Below, in pieces: positions 50,001 to 57,360 of a stretch of 64,000 nt of DNA. Below the pieces are notes generated by a model. It saw only the letters and a program-made list of their open reading frames with translations, was not told where the DNA came from and searched no databases. A program made the position numbers and the translations under genes. The DNA comes from an uncultured Clostridium sp. GTDB lineage: Bacteria > Bacillota > Clostridia > TANB77 > CAG-508. The DNA lies in contig CANTAQ010000005.1 in NCBI GenBank assembly GCA_947651825.1, positions 1-64,000 on the forward strand, written 5' to 3'. Each line of letters begins with the position of its first letter. Position 1 is the first letter of the stretch.

Positions 50001-51405
50001 CAACTTGATTTTCAAAAAGTTGTTTAATACTTTTTGAAGAATCATATTTTAGAGTATAGTTATTGAAATCAACAATGATTTTTTGCTTTTCTTCAGGTGT
50101 TACTATATCAATATTACTTAATAAAACCTCTGTATTATCAAGAACTTGGTGGATAATACATATAATACGTTTATGAATATTTGAAATATCAGATTCTGCA
50201 TATTTAATTGTTTGATAATCATAGGCGATATTAAAATCACCAGAATCATTCATATCAAAAATATGAATATCAAGACTATCAGAAGTATAGTTACTATGTA
50301 CCCATTGTATATCAAATGGAACGTCCGAATCTTTAGAGGAACTACGAACATTTTGATAAGATATGAATACATCATATAAATTTGGAACGGTACCATTACT
50401 AACTCTTAAATCCTCTAAAAGCGATAAATAAGAGTATTTTTGATGTTTAAACATGTTGAATAAACTACTAGATATATATGAAGCTAAATCAACAAAAGTC
50501 ATAGAATTATTTAACGAAATTTTTAGAGGAATAGTATTAATAAACATTCCAGACGTACGCTTTTCTTTAGCATTACTACGATTTAATATAGGAGTTCCAA
50601 TTACAAATTCGTCTAATGAAGATACTTTGCCTAAATAGATAGAAAAAACTGCCATGAAAAAATTGAAAATGGAAATTTTTTTATCTTTGCAAAACAAATT
50701 TATTTTTTGTATCAAATCATTTGAAATAGTAAATTGCTTTCTTATGGAAGCTCCAATTGAATTGCTGTGAGTAGAATTATTGTTGCAAGGGATACTTGCA
50801 ATTTCTGGAAGTGTTTCAAATAATGAATTCCAAAAAGTTTTATCTTTAACAAACCTATCACTTTGCATGTATTCTTGCTCAGATTTAATATATTCAACAT
50901 ATGATGGATATGATATATTAAAAGTATCTTCATTTTTTATTAGGAAGGAATAAATCCTTACAATTTCAGAGGCATCAAAAACACCACTCCAGGCATCTGA
51001 AATTAAATGATGCATTCTAATTATAAATCCTCCATGATTATCTGGAAATTTAACTAATCTAAAGTCAAATAAAGTCGAATTTAAAACATCAAAAGGAATA
51101 TCCGCAATTTCCCTTGATTTAACTTTCAACTCTTCATCAGAAGCTACATTTATAACATTTAATTTAAAAGCATCATATTTTTCTATATATTGACACGTTT
51201 TCCCATTGTTGACAGAAATTTTAATTCTAAAATTATCATTTTTTTCTACTAAAATATTTATAGCTTTTTCAAGTAATTTAAAATTTACTTCTTCTGAAAT
51301 AATAACAGTTGCAGTAATGTTAGCCATAGGAGTTCCTTTAAATACTTCTTCAGTATACCAAATTGATTTTTGTGGATTTGTTAACTCATAAAAATCTTTT
51401 TCCAT
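47071..51405 (-). CDS. single-module NRPS with reductase release domain (C-A-PCP-R)
   Basis: 1444 residues. Condensation domain with MHHLISDAWS (His-132/133, Asp-137; the usual final Gly is Ala). Adenylation domain: YIIYTSGSTGNPKGV, AYGPTETTIC, YKTGDLAKW, INGHRIELGEIE and NGKIDKRAL. Carrier domain NFFEIGGDSLSAIKL with the phosphopantetheine Ser. Thioester-reductase domain: LLTGATGYMGSHV, then the Tyr-Lys pair YIKTK. It would load one amino acid, condense it to a donor acyl or aminoacyl group, and release it as aldehyde or alcohol. By eye-alignment to GrsA the substrate pocket reads D-V-F-Y-L-G-A-I-C-K. GAGGTG precedes the ATG. It is first gene of an operon with the histidine kinase. No dedicated phosphopantetheinyl transferase is seen in the window. 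Confidence 0.92.
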   Translation of the reverse strand: MEKDFYELTNPQKSIWYTEEVFKGTPMANITATVIISEEVNFKLLEKAINILVEKNDNFRIKISVNNGKTCQYIEKYDAFKLNVINVASDEELKVKSREIADIPFDVLNSTLFDFRLVKFPDNHGGFIIRMHHLISDAWSGVFDASEIVRIYSFLIKNEDTFNISYPSYVEYIKSEQEYMQSDRFVKDKTFWNSLFETLPEIASIPCNNNSTHSNSIGASIRKQFTISNDLIQKINLFCKDKKISIFNFFMAVFSIYLGKVSSLDEFVIGTPILNRSNAKEKRTSGMFINTIPLKISLNNSMTFVDLASYISSSLFNMFKHQKYSYLSLLEDLRVSNGTVPNLYDVFISYQNVRSSSKDSDVPFDIQWVHSNYTSDSLDIHIFDMNDSGDFNIAYDYQTIKYAESDISNIHKRIICIIHQVLDNTEVLLSNIDIVTPEEKQKIIVDFNNYTLKYDSSKSIKQLFENQVDIAPNDIAIVYKGNSLSYKELNEKANMLSHYLIKQEIKKGDVIPVLLDRSIDLIISMIAIIKTGAIYLPISSDCPSERLSYIIENSKAKIVITSSTNNLVNTDSVSTILLDTFNYSNNSSKNTLIEPSANDVLYIIYTSGSTGNPKGVRITNQNLNNFVNNFQNYFGGITSSDKCLASTNIGFDVSIFEFFTTLLSGATLYLYEENTITDIFKYCKDIVQNNITLLYIPPNILEEVYSILSSYTNVSINKILIGVEPISSETMKKYYTLNPNIKIVNAYGPTETTICSTAIVLNEEILNKYSIIPIGMPLNNLKLFILDKNLKPVPISTPGELYITGDNVGKGYLNNKELTESSFMKLPDSLSKSTAYKTGDLAKWNDDGSISFISRKDNQVKINGHRIELGEIESCIYRYPNIEKSIVLIDEKQKIIAYFSSEKNINISDLRAFLQRKLPSYFIPSTFIQVAKFKLTSNGKIDKRALAKIKVEQSVYEAPKTDCQKQLAQIFETVLGYSQISINDNFFEIGGDSLSAIKLQIEAFNKNINISYKDIFTYPTIKLLSKHISQSEIPVEENIEEVYDYSKINNLISKNKDHNKPKLQKSKIKNILLTGATGYMGSHVLDDLLKHTRCNIYCLVRGKNKTDPQTRLTDVLRFYFGSKYDKLIFKRIFVIEGDVTKSKLGLNDLYYDEVGKSISCVINCAAIVKHYGNSDIFNNINIKGTQNIIDFCLKFNCKLMHMSTLSVSGNMLGEGKSADEVIKIFTERKLYIGQDLSNIYIKTKFLAERLILENILSQNLNAKIVRLGNITNRFSDGAFQINVSENAFLNKLHSFLEIGCIPEKFRNLEVEFSPVDLCASAIVNLTLYENPFTIFHISHNNHISFEKLVRIFNSMNVKLEFVTEDVFNKKVENLSKNSETKNLISGIINDFDKNKHLNYTTDTKIDTSFTAKYLKRLSFKWPKINEKYLRKYIVYLKSIGYINL

Positions 51406-51435
51406 AAGAGCACCTCGTATAATAATATTATGGAA

Positions 51436-51464
51436 AGTATATCATTAAAGAAAATATAAAGCAA
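51436..51464 (-). promoter_or_regulatory. promoter of the NRPS-kinase operon
   Basis: On the minus strand TTGCTT (51459-51464), 17-base spacer ending TGA, TATACT (51436-51441), 30 bases before the NRPS start. Confidence 0.65.
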
Positions 51465-51519
51465 TAATTTAATGACTAAAAAACTCAATATTTGGAAATA
51501 ATTAAAAGTAGGAGGAAAT

Positions 51520-52638
51520 ATGTATAGATATGAAAAAAAGGAAAGTAAGATAAAAAAGTTGTTTCTTATGTTTTTATATACAGCTGTAATAATTGGAATT
51601 ACTATATATTTATATAATTTTTACTTAAATATAAATGTTGAGAAAGTAGACACAAATAATAATTCAGGGGCAGTAAGATTATCAGCAGAAAAAAAGGAAG
51701 AAGAAAAAGATACAACATCAATAAAAGAGGTAACTAGAAGTGTTGTAGGGATATCTAAAATAAAAGATGTTGGAGATTCTATATTAATGTCATCAAAAAT
51801 AGAAGAACTTGGCTTGGGGACAGGAATGTTAGTATCAAATAATGGATATATAGTAACTAACTGGCATGTAGCAGGAAATAAATATAGTTCATGTTATGTT
51901 ACATTAGAAAATGGTAAAACCTATAAAGGAAATACTGTTTGGGCAGATTCTGATTTAGATGTAGCAATTGTGAAAATAGAAGAAAATGGACTAACATATT
52001 TAACTTTAGGGGATTCTGAATCAATAGACTTAGGAGAAAGTGTATATGCAATTGGAAATCCAATTGGAGTAGAATTTCAAAGAACCGTTACATCAGGAAT
52101 TATTAGTGGGATAAATAGAACTATAAAAATAGAAGAAGATAATAAATTGAGCTATATGGAAGGACTAATTCAAACAGATGCAAGCATTAATCCAGGAAAT
52201 AGTGGGGGACCATTAATAAATAAAAAAGGAGAAGTAATAGGAATTAATACTATAAAAATAGCAGAAGTAGAAGGAATAGGATTTTCAATACCAATAAACA
52301 TTATAAAACCAGTAATAAGTAGTTTTATCAATACTGGTAAATTTGAAGAAGCATATTTAGGAATATTTGCATATGATAAAGAAGTTATACCATACTTAAA
52401 TTCTAGCATAGAATTTGAAAATGGTATATATGTTGTTCAAATAATGCAGGATGGACCACTTGCCAAATCTGATGTAAAGATAGGAGACATAATCATCTCA
52501 ATTGATGGAAAAAACATTAATAGAATGAGTGAGTTGAGAAATTATATTTACCAAAAAAATCCAGGAGATGTTGTAGAATTATTACTAAACAGAAGTGGTA
52601 GAGAATATAAGTTAAATGTGAAACTTGGTAAAAAGTAG
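51520..52638 (+). CDS. second HtrA/DegP-like serine protease
   Basis: 372 residues. N-terminal membrane segment (about 17-36), a Ser/Lys-rich linker, a trypsin-like protease and a PDZ domain. Catalytic positions: TNWHVAG (His), DLDVAIVKI (Asp), NPGNSGGPL (Ser). AGGAGG lies before the ATG. It differs clearly from the HtrA at 31.2 kb and is on the plus strand. Its stop codon lies inside the promoter of the following small GC-rich gene, and its last codons are part of the direct repeat there. Confidence 0.93.
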   Translation: MYRYEKKESKIKKLFLMFLYTAVIIGITIYLYNFYLNINVEKVDTNNNSGAVRLSAEKKEEEKDTTSIKEVTRSVVGISKIKDVGDSILMSSKIEELGLGTGMLVSNNGYIVTNWHVAGNKYSSCYVTLENGKTYKGNTVWADSDLDVAIVKIEENGLTYLTLGDSESIDLGESVYAIGNPIGVEFQRTVTSGIISGINRTIKIEEDNKLSYMEGLIQTDASINPGNSGGPLINKKGEVIGINTIKIAEVEGIGFSIPINIIKPVISSFINTGKFEEAYLGIFAYDKEVIPYLNSSIEFENGIYVVQIMQDGPLAKSDVKIGDIIISIDGKNINRMSELRNYIYQKNPGDVVELLLNRSGREYKLNVKLGKK

Positions 52639-52664
52639 ACAAAATGGCAGAAAAGTGTTATAAT
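52636..52664 (+). promoter_or_regulatory. promoter of GC-rich small gene 1
   Basis: TAGACA (52636-52641), 17-base spacer ending TGT (extended -10), TATAAT (52659-52664). The htrA-like stop codon TAG lies in the -35 box. Confidence 0.75.
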
Positions 52665-52672
52665 AAATATAA

Positions 52673-52722
52673 CTTGGTACAGCAAAAGTCATTTAGACCA
52701 AGTAAAATAATTTTGGAGGTCT
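52673..52722 (+). promoter_or_regulatory. leader hairpin with alternative pairing to the ribosome site, copy 1
   Basis: CTTGGT (52673-52678) can pair with ACCAAG (52697-52702). The overlapping AGACC (52695-52699) can instead pair with GGTCT (52718-52722) inside the ribosome site GGAGGTCTTAG. Both pairings are kept in copy 2. Confidence 0.5.
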
Positions 52723-52727
52723 TAGAT

Positions 52728-53000
52728 ATGACACTCGCTTCTAAACTGACTCAGATTAAGGGAGAGACGGACCGGGCCAAGAAGGACACTCTCATCAACG
52801 AGTTCCTCGACCTAATCGACGGGCATCCGGAGCAGAACCTCCTCCTGAATGGGCTGGAGCAGGCCGAGCAGGGCCGCGACTTCATCGACTATGGGAGGGC
52901 GATTATCATGCCGGAGACGCTGAAGGACGAGGGGTTTGTCCTGGTGGCCGCCGGGGCTGGCTTCCACATCCGCTTCGACAAGAAGGAGGGTGAGAACTGA
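52728..53000 (+). CDS. GC-rich small protein 1 of a tandem pair
   Basis: 90 residues: MTLASKLTQIKGETDR... with QAEQGRDFIDYGR and VAAGAGFHIRFD near the end. The coding sequence is strongly G+C-rich (36 of 60 bases in 52801-52860) while its promoter, leader and all surroundings are AT-rich. Third codon positions are mostly G or C, unlike neighbouring genes. The protein is soluble, acidic and helical, with no signal peptide, no cysteine pairs and no known motif. Paralogue of the protein at 53170-53421. The ATG has GGAGG eight bases upstream. I do not recognise the family. Confidence 0.7.
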   Translation: MTLASKLTQIKGETDRAKKDTLINEFLDLIDGHPEQNLLLNGLEQAEQGRDFIDYGRAIIMPETLKDEGFVLVAAGAGFHIRFDKKEGEN

Positions 53001-53019
53001 ATCTTTGCAATAGGAGCAA

Positions 53020-53054
53020 GGGGGGACGCATCTGCAAGGGTGCGTCCTTTCCCC
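53020..53054 (+). terminator. GC-rich terminator after small gene 1
   Basis: Arms GGACGCA and TGCGTCC inside a larger G-run/C-run pairing, followed by TTT, 24 bases after the stop. Confidence 0.75.
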
Positions 53055-53076
53055 GTATATGAAACATGGTAAAAAC

Positions 53077-53105
53077 TAGACAAAATGGCAGAAAAATGAT
53101 ATAAT
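53077..53105 (+). promoter_or_regulatory. promoter of GC-rich small gene 2
   Basis: TAGACA (53077-53082), 17-base spacer ending TGA, TATAAT (53100-53105), same layout as copy 1. Confidence 0.75.
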
Positions 53106-53113
53106 AAAAATAT

Positions 53114-53164
53114 CTTGGTATAGCAAAAGTCATTTAGACCAAGGAAAAAACTTTTAGGAGGTCT
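53114..53164 (+). promoter_or_regulatory. leader hairpin with alternative pairing to the ribosome site, copy 2
   Basis: CTTGGT (53114-53119) pairs with ACCAAG (53138-53143); AGACC overlaps and can pair with GGTCT at 53160-53164 in the ribosome site GGAGGTCTTAG. The loop sequence GCAAAAGTCATTTA is unchanged between copies. Confidence 0.5.
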
Positions 53165-53169
53165 TAGCT

Positions 53170-53421
53170 ATGACACTCGCTTCTCAACTGTTGGCAATCA
53201 AGAAAGCAGAAGGCGACAATCAACGCCGGCTCAGTGCTGAGTTCAGCGCCAAGGTCAAGGGGCATCCTGAGGAAAAAGTTCTGAGGGATTTCCTGACGCA
53301 GGCTGAACTGGGGCGCAATTTCCTGGACTTCGGGAGGAACCCGTATATCCCCAACGATCTGGCGGACGAGGGGTTCCACATCGAGATGGCCGGAGCCGGC
53401 TTCCACTGTCACTTCGACTGA
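53170..53421 (+). CDS. GC-rich small protein 2 of a tandem pair
   Basis: 83 residues: MTLASQLLAIKKAEGDN... with QAELGRNFLDFGR and MAGAGFHCHFD near the end. G+C-rich coding sequence (34 of 60 bases in 53221-53280) on AT-rich control DNA. It aligns with small protein 1 through MTLAS-L--IK, a GHPE motif near the middle, QAE-GR-F-D-GR, and the AGAGFH end. No signal peptide or catalytic motif. ATG with AGGAGG nine bases upstream. Function unknown. Confidence 0.7.
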   Translation: MTLASQLLAIKKAEGDNQRRLSAEFSAKVKGHPEEKVLRDFLTQAELGRNFLDFGRNPYIPNDLADEGFHIEMAGAGFHCHFD

Positions 53422-53468
53422 CTGCGCACGCGGTACTTAAAAAGTACATATCAGGAGCGGGACAATTA

Positions 53469-53504
53469 GCCCTCAGGGTAAAACCTGGGGGCTGATTGCG
53501 TTTC
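53469..53504 (+). terminator. GC-rich terminator after small gene 2
   Basis: Arms GCCCTCAGG (53469-53477) and CCTGGGGGC (53484-53492), one mismatch, then GATTGCGTTT. Confidence 0.6.
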
Positions 53505-53519
53505 ATTAACAACAAAGTA

Positions 53520-53573
53520 TTGACATTTTTGCATAAAAATACTATAATAAAAAAGTTAGGCAACTAACTTTTT
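53520..53573 (+). promoter_or_regulatory. promoter and MarR-type operator of the MATE gene
   Basis: TTGACA (53520-53525), 17-base spacer, TATAAT (53543-53548), then palindrome AAAAGTTAG-GCAA-CTAACTTTT (53551-53572). This AGTTAGGCAACTAACT form is a typical MarR-family operator, and the operon encodes a MarR protein. Confidence 0.75.
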
Positions 53574-53607
53574 GGTGTAATTAAACATGAAAAGAAAGGA
53601 AGTAAAT

Positions 53608-55614
53608 ATGGAAGAAACAAATTTAGGAACAGAGAAAATAGGCAAATTATTAAGAAAATTTGCAATACCATGTGTAATATCATTAATAGTAAATGCATTA
53701 TACAATATTGTTGATCAAATTTTTATAGGATGGGGAGTAAATTATTTAGGGAATGGTGCAACAAATGTAGTCTTTCCGATAACAGTGATATGTCTAGCGT
53801 TTGCATTAATGTTTGGAGATGGGACATCAGCATTTTTAAGTTTAAAATTGGGAGAAAACAAGAAAAAAGAAGCTGAAAAAGGTGTAGCAAATGGAATTAT
53901 AATATCTATTATAGTATCAATTTTATTATGTACTACAACATTAATATTTTTGCCACAATTGATTAATTTGTTTGGATGCACAGACAATTTAAGAGAATAT
54001 GCTTTAAACTATGGATATATAATTGCAATGGGAATTCCATTTGTTATGATAGGTACGACATTAAACTCAATAATAAGAGCAGATGGTTCGCCTAAATATT
54101 CAATGACATCCATGGTAGTTGGAGCTATTTTAAATATAGTATTAGATGCAATTGCAATATTTGTGCTTAAATGGGGAGTTGCAGGAGCAGCAATTGCAAC
54201 AATAATTGGGCAATTTATAACATTTTTAATGAACATTTTATATATTAAGAAATTCAAAACAATAAACTTAACAAAGAAAAGCTTTAAATTTGAAATGAAG
54301 ATGGCAAGAACAGTTTCAATGTTAGGAATTTCATCATTCATAACACAAATGGCTATAGTTGTTGTAATAACAGTACAAAATTCATTATTCAAATATTATG
54401 GAGGAATGAGTGAATTTGGCACAGATATTCCTATTACAGTTATTGGAATTGTGATGAAAATTAGTCAAATATTATATAGTATAACAATAGGAATAGCTGC
54501 AGGAAGTCAACCAATAGTAGGATTTAATTATGGAGCTAGAAAATATGATAGGGTAAAACAAACATTAAAAATAGTATTAACATTAAGCTTTACGATTTCA
54601 TTAATAGCATTTATACTATTCCAAACAATTCCAGAAAAACTAATAGGAATATTTGGTTCAGGAGATGCCACATATAACGAATTTGCATGTCTAACATTTA
54701 GAGTGTTTTTAATGCTTACACTTGTTAATGGAATACAAATTTCATCGGGAATATTTTTTCAAGCAATAGGAAAACCTAGTAAATCAGCATTCTTAACATT
54801 ATCAAGACAAATATTATTTTTTGTACCATCAGCAATAATTTTATCAAAATTTTTTGATGTAAAGGGCGTATTATATGCAGGACCAGTTGCAGATGGATTG
54901 GCATTCTTAATTTCAGCAATTTTATTAACATTTGAAATGAAAAAACTTGGAAAAGCAGATAACCAGAATTATGTAGTAAATGAAGAGAACAAAATGGAAA
55001 ATAAAAATACAGATAATATAGTAATAACAATAGCTAGAGAATATGGGTCAGGTGGAAGATATGTAGGTCAAATATTAGCAGATAAATTAGGAGTAAGATT
55101 ATATGATAAAGATTTGATTGAAATTGTATCTAATAAAAGTGGATTAGCAGCGGCATACATAGAAAAAAATGAACAAAATATTCATGGAAATTTATTATCA
55201 AGCTTCAACACTCAATATTATAATAACTTATCAAATGATGATAATTTATTTATTGCAGAAAGTAAGGCAATAAAAGAAATTGCAACAAAAGGAGCATGTG
55301 TTATAGTTGGAAGATGTTCAAACTTTATATTAAGAGACAATAAAAATGTAGTAAATGTATTTTTATATAGTGATGATGAAAGTAAAGTAAAAAGAGCAGT
55401 AAAATATTATGGACTAAAAGAAGGAAATGCATTGTCTGAAATTAATAAAATTAACAAATCTAGAGAAAAACATTATAATTATTATACTAGAGAAAACTGG
55501 AGGGACTTGAAAAATTATGATATAGCTATTAATGTAGATAGCTATGGAGTTGAAAAAACAGCAGAAATATTAGCAAAATTTATAGATACAAATAATATTG
55601 TGACTTCTAAATAA
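53608..55614 (+). CDS. MATE efflux transporter fused to a cytidylate-kinase-like domain
   Basis: 668 residues. Residues ~1-455 are a 12-segment MATE exporter (VISLIVNALYNIVDQIFIGWG, GTTLNSIIRADGSPKYSM, AAGSQPIVGFNYGARKYDRV), which exports drugs or toxic compounds using ion gradients. From about 470 a soluble domain follows: VITIAREYGSGGRYVGQILADKLG (P-loop region), LYDKDLIEIV, and CVIVGRCSNFIL, matching the cytidylate-kinase-like family. There is no stop between them. Start ATG at 53608 has AAAGGAAG before it. It shares an operon with marR. Whether the kinase domain is active is not known. Confidence 0.9.
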   Translation: MEETNLGTEKIGKLLRKFAIPCVISLIVNALYNIVDQIFIGWGVNYLGNGATNVVFPITVICLAFALMFGDGTSAFLSLKLGENKKKEAEKGVANGIIISIIVSILLCTTTLIFLPQLINLFGCTDNLREYALNYGYIIAMGIPFVMIGTTLNSIIRADGSPKYSMTSMVVGAILNIVLDAIAIFVLKWGVAGAAIATIIGQFITFLMNILYIKKFKTINLTKKSFKFEMKMARTVSMLGISSFITQMAIVVVITVQNSLFKYYGGMSEFGTDIPITVIGIVMKISQILYSITIGIAAGSQPIVGFNYGARKYDRVKQTLKIVLTLSFTISLIAFILFQTIPEKLIGIFGSGDATYNEFACLTFRVFLMLTLVNGIQISSGIFFQAIGKPSKSAFLTLSRQILFFVPSAIILSKFFDVKGVLYAGPVADGLAFLISAILLTFEMKKLGKADNQNYVVNEENKMENKNTDNIVITIAREYGSGGRYVGQILADKLGVRLYDKDLIEIVSNKSGLAAAYIEKNEQNIHGNLLSSFNTQYYNNLSNDDNLFIAESKAIKEIATKGACVIVGRCSNFILRDNKNVVNVFLYSDDESKVKRAVKYYGLKEGNALSEINKINKSREKHYNYYTRENWRDLKNYDIAINVDSYGVEKTAEILAKFIDTNNIVTSK

Positions 55615-55624
55615 AGGAGAGGAT

Positions 55625-56059
55625 ATGGAAAAAAGAATTGGAAGAGAAATAAAATTCATTCATATTTTAACCTCAAGATATGTAACAAAACATATAAAAT
55701 GTAAAGAGAAAAAACATTATAGTCTAATTCAAATAGATATAATGGAATATTTGGCTGAAGCAAAGAACAATAATATATATCAAAAGGATATAGAAAAAGA
55801 ATTTGAGTTAAGAAAGTCTACAGTATCAGGAGTATTAGATACAATGCAAAGGAATGGGATAATTGGTAGATTTGAAGATGAGGAAGATTTCAGAAGCAAA
55901 CAAATAAAACTAACAGAAAAAGGGAGAAAGATATATCAGGGCTTGATAAAAGAAATTTTGAAGATGGAAAGTTTGATTGCTAAAGATATATCAAAACAAG
56001 ACATAGAGATATTTTTTAAAGTGGCAAATCAAATTAAAGAAAATTTAAAAAATGTATAA
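55625..56059 (+). CDS. MarR-family transcriptional regulator
   Basis: 144 residues. Winged helix with IYQKDIEKEFELRKSTVSGVLDTMQRNGIIGRFEDEEDFRSKQIKLTEKG, flanked by dimerisation helices. It begins 10 bases after the MATE fusion with GGAG, so it is its co-transcribed regulator and probably binds the palindrome at 53551-53572, repressing until a ligand appears. Confidence 0.92.
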   Translation: MEKRIGREIKFIHILTSRYVTKHIKCKEKKHYSLIQIDIMEYLAEAKNNNIYQKDIEKEFELRKSTVSGVLDTMQRNGIIGRFEDEEDFRSKQIKLTEKGRKIYQGLIKEILKMESLIAKDISKQDIEIFFKVANQIKENLKNV

Positions 56060-56080
56060 AAAGTATACTTAAAACATAAA

Positions 56081-56117
56081 AGCAAGGATAAATATGAAAT
56101 TTATTCTTGTTTTTTTA
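56081..56117 (+). terminator. intrinsic terminator after marR
   Basis: Arms GCAAGGATAAAT and ATTTATTCTTGT with a T-run, 23 bases after the stop. Confidence 0.85.
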
Positions 56118-56127
56118 TAAAAAAATA

Positions 56128-56192
56128 TTGACATTGTTCTGAAAATGGTATATTATATAAATATAAAACATATTGTTCTGAATACAGAACAA
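56128..56192 (+). promoter_or_regulatory. promoter with palindromic operator and extra half-site
   Basis: TTGACA (56128-56133), 17-base spacer, TATTAT (56151-56156). A perfect palindrome TTGTTCTG-AATA-CAGAACAA occupies 56173-56192, just before the ribosome site, and a half-site TTGTTCTG (56134-56141) lies in the spacer. The layout suggests repression by the HTH protein encoded next. Confidence 0.75.
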
Positions 56193-56208
56193 TAAAAAAG
56201 GAGCGAAA

Positions 56209-57360
56209 ATGTCATATTTAACAGCAAAACAATTTGCGCAAAGATGGGGAATATCAGAAAGAAGAATAATTAAACTTTGCAAAGAGGAAAGAATAAGTGG
56301 AGCAAGAAAAACCGGAATGGTTTGGGAAATTCCAGAAGAAACAATGAAACCATCTGATAAGAGAAGCAATATCTATAAATACATAAATACAGAAAAAAGA
56401 ATAATGATTGTAAATGTAAAAGAGGAAGTTAAAGAACATTTAATACAACTATTAAAAGAAGGGGGATATATAGCAGAATGTGAAAGCTTAGATTCGGCGA
56501 AAAACAATTTACAACAGTACTATGAAGGGCTTATATATTTTCCAATAAATAATATGAATAACAAAGAAGAAAACTTCATTAAAGAATTTTCTAATAAATT
56601 AAATTCTGAATCTAGTATAGTATTAGTTGATTATAAGAAAGAAAATAGAAATAAAATAGAATCAAAATTATCAAATAAATTACAAAATGAGATTGGAATC
56701 AGAATCAACACATTAATTTTAGATATAGATGAGAAAAGCAATATCATAATTAATTATGATGAAATGGCAGAAGATATAATAAATTTGTTAATAAAGTTTA
56801 AAAATACTACTGGAACAGCAATAACAACAGATGTGGGGAAAATAGAATTTAATAAAAATGATAGAACCAAAGATTTAGAAATAGGAAAATTTTATAAAGC
56901 TATAAATAACTGCTTTAAAAAAATGAATAAAGAATCACATTTATGGTGTGCATCTACAATGTTAGAAGATGAATGGACTGAATCGGCTCAAGAAATGAAA
57001 TTTAGACAAATAAATTTAGAGGCAGCAAATAGAGGTGTAAATGTAGAGAGAATATTTATATTTAGTAGAGATAAGATAAAAGAGTTTAAACAAAATAAAA
57101 CACTAAAGATATATATGCAAAGCAATATAAAAACGTTATTTGTAGATTATGATGAAATAAAAGAAAAAGAACCTAATTTATTAAAAATAGTAAAAGAGGG
57201 ATGGGATGGAATTGATAAATCTACATTGATTGTAGATTTGCCAGAAGGAACTAAAGAAAGAGGATATATATCAAAAAACGCTAAAGAAGTTATGGAAGCA
57301 TATAACTGTTTTCAAAAATTAAAAAAATATTCTAGAAGTTTGAAGGAGGTTTTAAAATGA
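56209..57360 (+). CDS. HTH protein with unrecognised C-terminal sensor domain
   Basis: 383 residues. Residues 1-50 form a small excisionase/MerR-like winged helix (YLTAKQFAQRWGISERRIIKLCKEERISGARKTGMVWEIPEE). A middle alpha/beta part and a C-terminal domain with LWCASTMLEDEWTESAQEMKFRQINLEAANRGVNVERIFIF follow; this part resembles ligand- or phospholipase-D-like folds of other regulators but I cannot name it. GGAG precedes the ATG. The palindromic operator lies immediately upstream. The gene overlaps the next (GNAT) by four bases. Confidence 0.7.
   Translation: MSYLTAKQFAQRWGISERRIIKLCKEERISGARKTGMVWEIPEETMKPSDKRSNIYKYINTEKRIMIVNVKEEVKEHLIQLLKEGGYIAECESLDSAKNNLQQYYEGLIYFPINNMNNKEENFIKEFSNKLNSESSIVLVDYKKENRNKIESKLSNKLQNEIGIRINTLILDIDEKSNIIINYDEMAEDIINLLIKFKNTTGTAITTDVGKIEFNKNDRTKDLEIGKFYKAINNCFKKMNKESHLWCASTMLEDEWTESAQEMKFRQINLEAANRGVNVERIFIFSRDKIKEFKQNKTLKIYMQSNIKTLFVDYDEIKEKEPNLLKIVKEGWDGIDKSTLIVDLPEGTKERGYISKNAKEVMEAYNCFQKLKKYSRSLKEVLK

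Larger units (their letters stand above)
52619..52742 (+). repeat. promoter/leader direct repeat, copy 1
   Basis: About 124 bases nearly identical to 53060-53184. It includes the last codons of the htrA-like gene, the promoter, a leader hairpin, the ribosome site and the first five codons of the small gene. Confidence 0.9.
53060..53184 (+). repeat. promoter/leader direct repeat, copy 2
   Basis: Copy of 52619-52742. The beginning retains a vestige of the htrA-like 3' end (GAAACATGGTAAAAACTAGA versus GAAACTTGGTAAAAAGTAGA), although no htrA reading frame exists here. Confidence 0.9.

Noticed and set aside
52728..53421. Contamination or chimeric assembly explaining the GC-rich genes
   Set aside because: Both copies share AT-rich host-type promoters and a repeat that includes the end of the neighbouring htrA-like gene, so they belong to this chromosome.
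53164..53563. Minus-strand open frames across the GC-rich small genes
   Set aside because: They are shadows of the plus-strand genes, which have promoters, ribosome sites and a paralogue.
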